Assembly (NCBI GenBank): GCA_027577595.1
Contig: JANBRJ010000028.1
Span: 113,934-177,933 of the forward strand
Reading direction: 5' to 3'
DNA from: Coemansia sp. RSA 487
Lineage: Eukaryota; Kickxellomycota; Kickxellomycetes; Kickxellales; Kickxellaceae
DNA: 64,000 nucleotides
Shown: positions 21,010 through 31,380 of the stretch, piece by piece
Layout: every line of letters starts with the position of its first letter
How positions within the stretch are numbered: position 1 is the stretch's first letter
The notes under the pieces: generated by a model
What the model saw: the letters and a program-made list of their open reading frames with translations, nothing else
What the model was told of the DNA's origin: nothing
Database searches by the model: none
Translations under genes and position numbers: made by a program

Positions 21010-23604
21010 ATGTATGGCAGAGCTTCTATGAGAAATAGACTCCCGGCGGACTCATGCTACGCTTATATGCAAAGCAAAAGCTCGAAAAAGAACATCACAC
21101 CCTTTCTTACAAGCGTCAACACAACAGCACGGCGTGAACTTGATGGCGTTTACGGCTCCCAAAATTCGCCGCGTACCATCTACGGCTCGAGTCCTCAGCA
21201 GAGCGCAAGCGGCTCACGCAGAACCGCATATACCACCACCGGCATCTACGTGGCGCGTGGCTCGCTTGACACACAACAGAATAGCATGCAAGTAGAAAAT
21301 CTGATGGCACCAAGCGCCGACCAGGCGGAGCTCAACCCTGCCACGGCTTGGAGATCATTGCTGGAAGCTTGGGCAGTAACATGCAGCATTTAGTGGAGGT
21401 GGTGCAGAAGTCGCCGCCACTGGGGTGTGTCAGCAGAAGCGCAAGGATGATGCACCCGCAGACTACAGCCAGCGCAATAGACCAGCTCATCTACCACGCG
21501 CCGTCTACTACGCACTGGCCGTCGATCTCTTCTGTGCTCTCTGCCAATTCCCATTTAATTAGTAGCTTGAACATTAGTGGTGGGCCCCACTTGCTTCCAC
21601 AACCTACGAAAACGCCCACCCCAGCACCATGCCACGCGAGCGCAACAGAAACGAGAGCATCTCGGGAGCTCCTCCTTCGCGTTGCTATTCGCACGCCGAG
21701 TTTGACACGCAGTTCAGCCGCCACTCCCCGGTCAGCAGCCTTGTCTCTCCCACGACACGCGCACAGAGGATAGAAAACATGCAGACATGCTATAGCCTAA
21801 ATGTTGCTACTCTGGGTACGGTTGGCGATACGTACGCACAGAGTGCGGCAGGAATTGGTTATATGCATGCTGGTTCATTTGCCATTTGTAACGTGTCTGC
21901 TGTTGAAAGGCAGTCATTTCAAGCGCAGCCCCAGCAGCAGGCACGGGGAAATGGACTTGCTACAGAAGCAGCAACGCGGCATATCCGGCCAGTCGCAAAT
22001 CGCTCTGCAGACGCGGGACCGGGCTTTGTAAACGCATCAGCACGAAAGACTCGGGGCCAGCTGGCTCGGGCAAAGAACGCCTCGAAGTCCATCCGTAGTA
22101 ACTGGTACCACAAGGAGGAGATGATGAGCAACAGCGACATAAAGGATCAGGAGTTTGTATCCAGCGACGAAGAGGTCTTTGACAGGGAAGGAAGGCGCTA
22201 TAGCGGCGACATGGTCGCGCAGCAAAAGCTGATCCAAAAACAGCAGTGAACGATATTCGACATCAAAATGCGGTATAAGATGCTGGCGAACGCAATGGAT
22301 TCGATAACAAAGGAGCCGTATGAGGCGCTGGTTGACGATTTTGGACGGACGTGCGCATCCAATCGCCGTGCGAACCGCGAAATAGGGCTTCTGCACGAAG
22401 AGATCCGGGAACTAAAGGAGTGCTGTGCGTATCTTGAGGCGGTTACTAATCTTCCACCAAGTGCACCGCCTCATAGAATGTCCGAGCAAGAGCACGCAGT
22501 GGTTGATGGTTTGAAGCAAGAGCTGGAGGATGCTCGTCGCGCACTAGAGATCGAGATATCCGTAACCAGACAGAAGTAAAGTATGCTGGATGAGCTCAAT
22601 TCGCGGAATGGCGATCTACAGAAGCAGCTAACGTGCATAGAGAGCAGCGCTGCTATGTGGCATCGCACCGCGATGGATTCAAACAACGCCAGTATAACCA
22701 GCTCAAACGCCAAGCACGGAGGAGAGGATAGCCGCGTTGTGCAGAACGAGCAAGCGGCCTATGGTTGTGACTCTGACGACCTGCTTGTCTACTGCACGCG
22801 GGCTGAAACAGGAACCACGACAAGCGAAACTCCCACTTCACGTACTCCTTCGGATGGTTCTACCGGCGCTGGGGACCACCGATGTCGCGTCTCGAGCGCG
22901 CATTCCCCAAAGCTCGATGCTCAGGAGAAGGCCAGACTTGAGAGCGCCATCGAAGTGGTCATGGCCGAAAAGGATCGACTTGACAGTAGCTTGAAGCAAT
23001 CGGAGGCCAGGTGCGTACATCTAGAGGACGAGCTGAAACAAACCAAGAAGCGAATGTGCAGCTCATTGACGAAAATGAGGGGCTCAAGGACGAGTGCGAT
23101 TCTCTGAGGCAGCAGCTTGATGATTCCCACAACGAGATACAAGCGCACACTGGAACTGCGCTTTCTGCTGTCAGCTCTCTTGACCTTGAGAGTGACGAGG
23201 ACATGGGTGACAGTGCTGTGCATTATGCAGAGATTGCGATGCTCAAGGTTGAGTGCAAGTACTCGAAACAGCACGCGCAGATACTTGAGGAGCATGTAGG
23301 CGGACTTACTGAGGAGCTGGAAAGGAGCCACGAGCAGCTTCGCCAACTGTGCCACGACATGGTGCGCCCGTACTTGCGTGAGGCAACTGTTGCGCCAACG
23401 ATGGCAGAATCGGTCTCTGAGAAAACACGCCAGTGGAGCGAGCTTAAGGTGGTGGTTCCGCCGGCAAACAGCAATGACAGAACCACGCCAACGAAAAGCA
23501 GCGAGGCTGGAAACAATTATCAATCGGGGCATGGGCGTTTTAGGTCTATCAATTCAAACGCAACCTTCTCCACCATCACCGCTTTTCAGATGATTAAATG
23601 CTAG
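21010..23604 (+). pseudogene. Coiled-coil protein gene broken by stops and frameshifts
   Basis: Consecutive plus-strand pieces in three frames make one continuous protein-like text. From ATG 21010 a Ser/Thr-rich region runs in frame to about 21340, then shifts. A second frame runs to about 21600 and shifts again to the frame containing 21629-23040. That frame is interrupted by TGA at 22247-22249 and TAA at 22577-22579, yet stays coherent across both. Near 23045 a one-base shift moves it to the frame that ends at 23604. Conserved-looking blocks include SSDEEVFDREGRRYSGDM, PYEALVDDFGRTCASNRR and long heptad regions such as HEEIRELKECCAYLEAV and DENEGLKDECDSLRQQL. It is a filament- or scaffold-like coiled coil; I cannot name the family. 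Multiple independent lesions argue for a true pseudogene. Confidence 0.65.
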
Positions 23605-23864
23605 TAGTTCTTTGAGATATAGATCGCGTATCAGCAACCTATCCAAAGACAGCTCCAGACCCGCTGGAGGCTCACACCAGTCACTGCCATTGTATTAGAT
23701 GGACTGGGATCTCTGCTTGAGCGAAACACATTAAACAAAAGTGGGCATATTGGCACCATATCCTTTTTTCTGTTCTTCGGTTTCATATTGTGCGCAGAAT
23801 ATCAGCATTTCTTCTATATATTTTTTTACTTTAGTTAATGTTGCTTCTGCTTGTTTTGGCCTTG

Positions 23865-24541
23865 CTACATCGCGAGATAGTCGACTGCTGAAATGTCAAA
23901 CCTTTTGCTGCCTGCGAGATCCGTCGCTTCGTGCTCTGCTGCTGATCGTGAGGCGAAAACAGGAGTATCGACAGAGTACACCTTCAAAAAATTTTTATCT
24001 TTCAGTCTCATTATAGCCATTTTAATGGCCTCATTGGATGTCAGCAGTTGAGGCAGACTGTGAAGCAAGCGCATTAATCTTTGACGCGAGATAGCATGGG
24101 CATGCAGACATATGGGCATATTTGCTAGGCACAGCGAGGGCAGAGCATCGGAGCTTGGATGCGGCTGTGTACCTTCAAAGGTGCCGCAATGACCTGGGAA
24201 AAACATGTCCCAGTCGGCGGAAGCATAGAGTATCATAGATGAACGGTACCCTTGCTCGGCCACATCGCGGAAAATGCGATGGTGCGTGTACCATTCGATG
24301 ATGTCTTCAAGTGACGGGATGTTGGGTGTTCGGTTCAGGGCGGCCATATGTGCTCTGAGCAGCGATTCGGGCGGCTGCATCATCAGGACAAGCTCGGCAG
24401 AGAGCCATAAGAGCTGCAAAAGCCTAACCATGCGCAAAAGCCTGCCTGGGTGGCCCAGGCTGTGAATGACGTAAATGTGATTGCAATCAAGGCAAGCGGT
24501 CTCCGGAAATCCGTAGTTTGGAAGGACAGGCAGGCGAATTC
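23865..24541 (-). pseudogene. Degenerate glycosyltransferase family 25-like gene
   Basis: Read leftward, the frame opens at a plausible acceptor (CTAAC branch at 24567-24563, ACACAG ending 24542) and runs to a stop at 23865. It carries GT25-like blocks in order: GFPETACLDCNHIYVIHSL (family INLxxRxxR region), a helix rich in L and R, PNIPSLEDIIEWYTHHRI, RDVAEQGYRSSMIL, then WDMFFPGHC, CLHAHAISRQRLMRLL, and a C-terminal AEHEATDL. GT25 enzymes transfer sugars in the secretory pathway and need an acidic EDD motif after the (S)xxIL strand. Here MIL is followed at once by YASADWDM, so the EDD and following residues are missing. The conserved RRxDR is also altered (LGHPGR). No intact first exon was found. 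I call it a pseudogene; the family call rests on motif order. Confidence 0.55.
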
Positions 24542-25111
24542 CTGTGTTTTTGTAGGGGTTCAGTTAGATTCTAGAGGTCGGCATGCGATTTTCATTGCTG
24601 CTCTGATTGAGCTTTTCATGCGGATGAACGCAAGAAGTGAAGAAAGCGGAATGATGGCCATCGATGTGGTGCAGCCGCCCGGTGTCTTCGATCTTGTCCA
24701 GCGTTTGCTTATTATCGTCAAGATCGTTGATGTATGGAGATGACATCGTAGTAGACGTTGCTGTATTTGCCATGCTAGTGATGGCTGCAGACGGGGAAGC
24801 CATAACATCAAACGACTGGATAAGACAGCACATACCGTTTATAACAAGGCAAATGACTAGGGAATATATAGCATATACGGTACATACGTGGTATGAAAAA
24901 ACTTTGCCGACATTATTCCGGATGCCACTGTAGGAATTGGACCTACAGTGAGGAAAGTATGTTTTTTTACTTGTACTTGTATATTTATTGTTTTCTTTAC
25001 ATGTTTACCGTAGCTCAGTGTCATGCCATGGGTAAAATCTGCAGAAACAGAAATAGTGCATTGCTGTCTTTCATTTTATAAAATAAATTAAAGTGAACTA
25101 GAGAAAATGAA
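24542..25111. other. Possible first-exon region of the GT25 remnant and spacer
   Basis: On the minus strand an ATG at 24833 starts an 89-codon ORF ending at 24564 (S/T/N-rich). It might be an old first exon of the GT25-like gene, but I find no consensus donor joining it. The remainder to 25111 is AT-rich and empty. Confidence 0.3.
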
Positions 25112-25710
25112 CTAATATTTAATGGCAAAACTTTTCTTGGCAATGGCCATCTTTATGAGTTTAGGCATACCTTTGATTAGTTTGTTGCCATCATTTATAT
25201 CGATGTTATTCCAGAGTTTGTGAAGGAGTGTTTTTGTATTGCTTTAGAGTTCTTGATTGACCAACGTTGAGCCGGAATGTGCTTTCATCGGCGGATATAA
25301 GTTCCTTCCACTGTTCGATGTTCCAATTGATATGGCTGTTGGCAAACTCTAGCTGTTCTTTTGCCTGTCTATCAGCAATAAATGGCTTCTTCCTTCCCAC
25401 CCCAGAAACAATGCCTTCTTTTTTCAGAATCTTCCCAACATACTGGCGAGAAATAGCGAGATCTAAATCAATTATGCTCTGGTTGTTTGTTATTCTCAGA
25501 TCCTTTATCGCCGTATTTACAATGCATCGTCTTGTATATTTATCGATCCTAGATATCCTGCCACTCTTTGATTTAGGCTCTATTGTCCCACATTCGTCTA
25601 AATGCTTGATCAAGGCTCGCACAGTTTGCCTACACAAGCCTAATTTTCACCTACTATACTAAGAGGGAAACCTTGATCTCTCTTGATAGCTTTCTTTCTG
25701 AAGTATAGCG
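25112..25710 (-). mobile_element. Internally deleted Tc1/mariner-type transposase remnant
   Basis: The piece 25637-25206 encodes the N-terminal helix-turn-helix DNA-binding region (LCRQTVRALIKHLDECG, YVGKILKKEGIV) and the strand with the first catalytic Asp (LISADESTFRL). A few further N-terminal residues occur in a shifted frame up to about 25710. Beyond the stop at 25206, another minus frame gives the typical C-terminal end of Tc1 transposases (KLIKGMPKLIKMAIAKKSF) with a stop at 25112. The middle, including the second Asp and the last acidic catalytic residue, is missing. The copy therefore cannot make an active enzyme. I did not find terminal inverted repeats or a TA duplication by eye. 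Confidence 0.75.
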
Positions 25711-26414
25711 GATAAGTCATAATTTATATAGATTACATGGATATAAACAAATAATAAGGGAAGACATGCAAAAGTCTTAGGATAATTCCAAAAACACTGT
25801 TACACAATAAAAAACCTTGATCACTGTTTTTGCAAGCATAATGCATGTGACTTTATGCTCTTAATCCAAAATGCCTTTCACAGAATCAGCGTGAGAGACT
25901 GTATTTATACAACCTCTTTAACGAATCCAAGATTTAGCTATATATAAAAATAGACCTATGTATGTGCTTTTGGTATCATTTGTGGTTCAGAGGAATGCAT
26001 TCCATGTGTATACAGTCAAAAAAAGACAAAGACCAATGTTGTCTATCACTTTCGTCACTTGTGCAGCACATGCATCCAACATGGTCTAAAAAGAGTGGTC
26101 CAAAAAGAGTTCAACCAAAATCCACAAACATAAATTACAAAAACATGTTGCATCTTTCCAGCCATTTTAGGGATCGACATGCCTCCCTTTTATAACCAAA
26201 ATACTCCCCCTTTTCTTTCCAATTAGATTTTTCGTTTACTTTTCAGGAAGCTAAAGCCCTTCTTTTCCGCTCACATCTCGTTCCTGGAACTTTTTTGCCT
26301 TTCTTTACTCCTGCCATATTCCTACTACATCTCTTCGCTAATATTTGCCATTATCACCATACTCGTTCTTTTGTAACTAAAGACATATTTAAACAACAGT
26401 AGCATTTCTCAATA
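25711..26414. other. AT-rich spacer and likely promoter of the Cys-rich secreted gene
   Basis: No gene is seen. The last ~200 bp before the start at 26415 are pyrimidine-rich (runs of C and T), as often found upstream of strongly expressed fungal genes. The context AATAATG surrounds the start codon. Confidence 0.4.
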
Positions 26415-27062
26415 ATGAAGTTTATCAACACTGCCTCTTCGCTTTTTATCGCCGCCTCAGCCGTTCTGGCCGCCGACTTGGCCGTGTGGAAAATCACTGA
26501 CCTAGATAAGGGTGAACGCACTAACCTATGCGGCCGCCAGATCCTGGCCTGTCAGAACAACTGCGGCGGTCCTGACCAGGCCCTCATGGCATTCTGTAAC
26601 GCGGATACCATGGGCTGGGGCTGTGGCTGCAAGAGCAACAAGCCAACATTCGAGGCCTGGGATTGGCCTGTGCCCGCAAGAGACTGCACTGGCTCGCTCG
26701 CAATCTGCCAGGAAAACTGCGGCTCCGAGGCCGGCGACCGTAACAAGTGCTTCGCCAACTGCACGGCGTCGCATAAGTGCAACACTGAAGATGCCCCGGT
26801 CTCTTACACCAACACCACCGATGTTAAGGTTACTCCTGCTTACGTTGGCCCTGCTGTCTCGTACAAGGGTGCCGATCTTGGCGACCTCAATGACGGCAAT
26901 GACCGCAGCAACATCGGTTCTAGCAGTTCCGAAGCGAACGAGGGCAAGGATAACGACAACAACTCCTCAACCGAGATCTCGTCTGACGCTGGCTCGCTGT
27001 TCAAGTCGGCTGGCATCACCCTGTTCGCCATTGCTGCTGCTGTTGGTGTGTCTGCCTTCTAG
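26415..27062 (+). CDS. Secreted Cys-rich protein with probable GPI anchor (DUF7707-like)
   Basis: The 215-residue product has a clear signal peptide (basic MKF, hydrophobic core, AxA-type cleavage near ASAVLAA). A compact domain with 12 cysteines follows at about 30-125. Cys spacing such as CGRQILACQNNC, CGCKSN and CQENCG resembles a small family of fungal cell-surface proteins, probably the one labelled DUF7707. After it come a D/N/S-rich linker, an S-S-D-A-G site and a C-terminal hydrophobic segment with no charged tail, as required for GPI attachment. It is likely displayed on the plasma membrane or wall. Two predicted N-glycosylation sites (NCT, NTT) lie in or after the Cys domain. Function is unknown. 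It converges with the FN3 gene 123 bp away. Confidence 0.75.
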   Translation: MKFINTASSLFIAASAVLAADLAVWKITDLDKGERTNLCGRQILACQNNCGGPDQALMAFCNADTMGWGCGCKSNKPTFEAWDWPVPARDCTGSLAICQENCGSEAGDRNKCFANCTASHKCNTEDAPVSYTNTTDVKVTPAYVGPAVSYKGADLGDLNDGNDRSNIGSSSSEANEGKDNDNNSSTEISSDAGSLFKSAGITLFAIAAAVGVSAF

Positions 27063-27185
27063 TGCCGCTCGTATTTATAGCAATAGCAAAGTTACCCTAA
27101 CGAATTTTTTCATGTTCTTTTGATGGCCACCATATCTTTATGTCACTTCAGGCAATGATTCTAAATTAAAAAAGTAAAACATTAG

Positions 27186-30100
27186 TTACTTTTTGCCATT
27201 GTCCTTGGTCGTCTGCCGTTCGTTTGAACTTATATCCCAAAACGAGCGTTTGTGGTAAAGTGACTCGCCAAACGACGACGGGTGTGAGATCTCACGAGAC
27301 ACGCGAGGTGGGTTGAGTGGCGAAAATGTGGCCGGCGGCATCTTGGGGGACGTTGGTGCGCCAACACCACGTCTTCTGTTTGGTGCTCCAATCGGCTCCA
27401 CATGCGGCCGCTGCTCACCAGCAGAGGAATGCGTGGCCATTGGGCGGTATTGTCCATGAAAGTCGCCCGAAAGTCGGAGCGGCTGCTGTTGCTGCTCTGC
27501 AGGCGTAGTGCTGTGCAAGGATATGGTTCCAAGCTCGCTTGATGTCAGGTCTCCGCAAGGCGATATGCACTGCTCAGTAACCACGCTATTTCTACCCGAT
27601 TCTCTGCCGCTTAGTGAGCCATGAGCAGCAGCAGTGCTTGTGGTCTTTCCAAAGGCGGCGTCCATGTCCGACATATTGTCTCTGGCACGAATATCAAGCG
27701 AGTTGAGCCGCAAGTGACGTGAGTTGTCTTCAGCCAGGTGCAGAGCTGTGCCTTGATTCAGGCTATCTGCAGACTCTGAAAACATCTGTCCCAATGCGTT
27801 ATGGCCATGAAGTGCAGGCATTCCATTTGCAAACATTGCATGCGAGACATCCGGAGACTGTCGCGACTGATTGAGGTCGTTCTGCAAGATCGAGGTGTTA
27901 TATCGGTCGTAAGCCTTGCGTCCAGGACGCTCCGGTGTCGGATACGCGAGGTCGGTGTCCTTCAAAATGCTCAGAGCGCTTGCTTCCGCAGTGTTTGTGG
28001 ATTGCGTGGTTGGTGAGACAATTTCATCTCTCCAAAATGGCACATGGCTCAGGTGGCTAGCAGGGCCGAGATGTCCAGACGAGGGGACGGCCATATGTCT
28101 GCCAAAGTCGGAGGTTATACCGCCAATAGAGCTTGACGATGGCACCACACCTACATCAAACGCGCTTGTGCTTCTGAAGCCAATCGATGAAGTAAGCCCT
28201 GAAGACACAGCAGCAGTTGCCGAGAGCATCGGGCTTCTGCGTCCCCAAAGAGAGTACATGTCGCTGAATTCAGCGCTATGCCTTGAGGCGGCAGAGCCCA
28301 CGGCCATTGATTCAAAGTTGGCTTGTGTTGCTGCGTGCTGAGAAGCAGGCTTGTAAGACGCAAGCGAGCCATTTGTCTGAGAGTTGTGTGCATTGCTTGC
28401 AAATGATGATGAGCGAATGTGCCTGCTACCAGAAGAGCTGACCGCATCGACGCTTCTTCTCCCAGAAAAATCGCCAAAAATACCACCATCTACAGCCAAG
28501 GGGCTATTGCTGACAGGCATCCAGCGCGAGGAAATCAAGGCGTTAGGGTAACCAAGCACTGACGAAGAGCTATTTCCGGCCACGCCTGCTATGTTTGCAC
28601 CACCAAGTCGATATGACGGCAGAAAGGCGGCCGATGGACGCGCCATCTCCATGCTGCTGCTGTTGCTGCGCAGCGGAGGCGCCGGCGGAGGAGGAAGTGG
28701 GGGCCGATGGTTGGACACTTTCATCTCTAGTTTTTGCCTTTCTGCTGTGGCCTCCTTGAGCTTTGGAATTAGCATATCTATTTCCTTTTGCAGCTCGCCC
28801 ATGTGTGCCTTCATCTCCTTTTGCGCGTCGACCTTTTGCTGTCTCTTTATTTCGGCATCCTTCACCTTGGCATCTAGAGAGGCGTTGCGCTTTTCCTGTG
28901 CTTTTAGCTCTGCACGCTTCGACTTGAGTTTGGTGGAGAGCTCTGAGTGCTGTGTAGAGAGATCATCCAGGCGCGACTTGGTCTTTTCGACCTCAGATTT
29001 TAGCGTGTTGATTGTCGATTTGAGCTCTGTCTGCATCTGGTCGTGATCCCGGCGCTCGCGCTCCATGATTGCTTCAAGAGACTTTGCATTGCGCTTATAC
29101 GTGGCAGCCTGCTTTTCCTGCTCCTGGATGCGATCCAATGCCTTCTGCTTCCGCGCACGAGCAGCCGCAATATCCTTCTCAAGTTGGAGCTTTCCCTTGT
29201 CCAGCTGACGTTTTTCTGCTTCTAGTTCGCGGATCTTTTCGCGCTGCTCAGATCTTGCACTTTCCTCTTCTTTACGACGCGCACGAAGCTCCGAGATCTC
29301 ATTATGTAACCGCGTGCGCTCCTGCTCTGCTCGTGCTTTCAGGGATGATATGTTGTCTTCCAGATCTTTGATCGTGCGCTGCGAGGCGTCTATTTCTTCG
29401 CGAAGGTTAGCAATGTCTATTGGCGAGTTATCTACCGATTCGTGTTTGCCAGTGGCATTACCTTCGCTCTTCGCGCCGTCGTCCTTTACAGCATGCGTAC
29501 TGACAAATATCGGTGGCGATGGTGCCCGTCCACGACTTGCGGATATTGCCCATACACGTATCTGATACATCGACGCGGGATTCAGCCCTTGGACTCTGGC
29601 ATGGCCATCTTCAGGCTTGCAGTCTCCGACAACATGCCCATCAACTTCAATCTCGTACCAAGATACGCATGCTTCTGGCAAAGACTTTCGATCGATTGTA
29701 AGGAATCCGCCAATGTTCAGCGTGGTTACGGTACTGGCTCCCAAATGACCAGATCCAGGGCTAGTAGTGGTGCTTGGCTGGATAAAAGGCTGTTCATGCC
29801 CGTGGGTCGGCTGGTGAGTAGACGCTATTGCGGTCAATGTAGATCCGGCACCTGCTGATGCCGATGAGCCAGAAAACGAGCCTTGTTTTGGAAGCGCACC
29901 ATCGATCGAGCCACCATGCAACAGCGAAATGCCAGCCGAAGATAATGAATCAAGCTCCGGCATAGCCAGACTGCTGTGTCCAGGCAGCTGCGACCAGCTA
30001 ATGGTTACGCTTGTGTCTGATATCTCTACAATGCTTAGTCGAGGGGGGAGTGGTGGAATAATGCCCAGCAGCAGACACATTGGGTCCAGCAAGCGCTCCA

Positions 30101-30773
30101 GCCTTTTCGAGTTTTGATAAGCGAGCCAGAGTATGCCAAACGAGGTGCAATAGGCGGCAATAGGTGCCTGGAGATAGTCGGGCAGAATTTCGCACCAAGG
30201 CGAATGCATCCTTGTCAGACTCATGAGCGCAGTGATTGCCCAACCCCTGGCATCCAGGCCATGTACGCCCCTAACTAGCAGCATGCACACAACAATCGTC
30301 GAGAATAGGGATGTGGCAGATAAAGGCAAGACGTAGAATACGGCCACATTGAGAATGGTCATCGACACTGTGAGAGCAGCGAAAAGAAGAATCGACACGC
30401 CAAAGGCATGTACAAATACTGAGAACGAGAAAAAGGTAAAGACAAGCCATTCTGCTGGCATGCGCAAGTCCATGATGTCAAAGAGAAAAACACCGAGCCA
30501 CGCTACAAACGCCGCAGTCGCACGGTGCCGGACGAAATACAGGAGAAGCTGGTCCCACCACATTTCTAGTATCCTTGCAACATCGCTTTCCTCTGCCGCG
30601 CTGCCTGTAGAAGAGTGGTGGGCGTGCTTTCTCTGGCCGCTTTCTAGGCTCCGCTTGGGTATGGGCTTTTGATCTGTGTTTGTCGCATTATATGACGAAG
30701 CTGAAGCTGCTGCTTCCTTTGATGTTGCCGCTGATGTTGCCGCTGATGCTGCCGTTTGCTTCCCAGACCTCAT
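27186..30773 (-). CDS. Membrane protein with split fibronectin type III domain and long coiled coil
   Basis: I start at ATG 30773 (1195 residues); the frame further upstream only opens with GTG. The order is: a short disordered head; hydrophobic helices at about 85-100, 110-145 and 155-168 plus a weaker one before 235; a fibronectin type III fold beginning PPRLSIVEISDTSVTISW (about 245) and ending YQIRVWAISASRGRAPSPP (about 420); a continuous coiled coil from about 440 to 690 rich in E, K, R, Q; then a ~500-residue S-rich disordered tail. The FN3 domain is interrupted after its second strand by a ~90-residue low-complexity insert. Similar membrane/FN3/coiled-coil proteins exist in filamentous fungi without an assigned role. 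Tethering at a membrane is inference. Confidence 0.7.
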   Translation of the reverse strand: MRSGKQTAASAATSAATSKEAAASASSYNATNTDQKPIPKRSLESGQRKHAHHSSTGSAAEESDVARILEMWWDQLLLYFVRHRATAAFVAWLGVFLFDIMDLRMPAEWLVFTFFSFSVFVHAFGVSILLFAALTVSMTILNVAVFYVLPLSATSLFSTIVVCMLLVRGVHGLDARGWAITALMSLTRMHSPWCEILPDYLQAPIAAYCTSFGILWLAYQNSKRLERLLDPMCLLLGIIPPLPPRLSIVEISDTSVTISWSQLPGHSSLAMPELDSLSSAGISLLHGGSIDGALPKQGSFSGSSASAGAGSTLTAIASTHQPTHGHEQPFIQPSTTTSPGSGHLGASTVTTLNIGGFLTIDRKSLPEACVSWYEIEVDGHVVGDCKPEDGHARVQGLNPASMYQIRVWAISASRGRAPSPPIFVSTHAVKDDGAKSEGNATGKHESVDNSPIDIANLREEIDASQRTIKDLEDNISSLKARAEQERTRLHNEISELRARRKEEESARSEQREKIRELEAEKRQLDKGKLQLEKDIAAARARKQKALDRIQEQEKQAATYKRNAKSLEAIMERERRDHDQMQTELKSTINTLKSEVEKTKSRLDDLSTQHSELSTKLKSKRAELKAQEKRNASLDAKVKDAEIKRQQKVDAQKEMKAHMGELQKEIDMLIPKLKEATAERQKLEMKVSNHRPPLPPPPAPPLRSNSSSMEMARPSAAFLPSYRLGGANIAGVAGNSSSSVLGYPNALISSRWMPVSNSPLAVDGGIFGDFSGRRSVDAVSSSGSRHIRSSSFASNAHNSQTNGSLASYKPASQHAATQANFESMAVGSAASRHSAEFSDMYSLWGRRSPMLSATAAVSSGLTSSIGFRSTSAFDVGVVPSSSSIGGITSDFGRHMAVPSSGHLGPASHLSHVPFWRDEIVSPTTQSTNTAEASALSILKDTDLAYPTPERPGRKAYDRYNTSILQNDLNQSRQSPDVSHAMFANGMPALHGHNALGQMFSESADSLNQGTALHLAEDNSRHLRLNSLDIRARDNMSDMDAAFGKTTSTAAAHGSLSGRESGRNSVVTEQCISPCGDLTSSELGTISLHSTTPAEQQQQPLRLSGDFHGQYRPMATHSSAGEQRPHVEPIGAPNRRRGVGAPTSPKMPPATFSPLNPPRVSREISHPSSFGESLYHKRSFWDISSNERQTTKDNGKK

Positions 30774-31380
30774 TCGAATATGTTCGCTAGGCAAAGCCAG
30801 AAACGGCACGCACGTCCTAGGGCAATGCCTGGATTATTGTTTTTTGTTTCGTAGGTACTCTTGTCGAGGGCTGCTGCGGCAGTAATAATAGTGAATATAT
30901 GCTAGTTCCTCTAAAGCGGCTAGGTATCGCTGGAAATCGAATATGTGTTATGGTGGTGAGCTTTCTCTTTAAAGTACTGTTTTGCTGCTGTTACGTGAAA
31001 TGAAGAGCAAAACATGAGAAAAGCGTCGTTGTAGGCTGTGGAATTAAAGACAGGACACAAAGACTTTGCAATAGTGGAACAAAAAATAAAATAAAACAGA
31101 CGAAAAAGAGAAAAGTGCAGGATGGTGTTGGCTGCACCTGAAGAGAAAAAGTGGCATTGCGGATTTAATGCAATTGTGCGAAAGCACACGTTGTCTGGTT
31201 AGCCACAAAACCAAAACTGGTGAAAATGCTAACATTGATCAGCTAGTTATCAAGCGTGCTTGTTGCTGGCTTTCTGCTTTCTGCTTTGAAAACATTTTTT
31301 CCCTTTTTTATCTCTGCACATTTGCACATGCTTCTGTCTCTTGTTCCTTCAAAATCCAAATCACCTAGATAAAGAAGCGA
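30774..31380. promoter_or_regulatory. Divergent promoter region of the FN3 gene and HEM14
   Basis: About 600 bp separates the two divergent starts. The minus strand has short ORFs without support. No clear regulatory motif could be assigned by eye. Confidence 0.35.
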
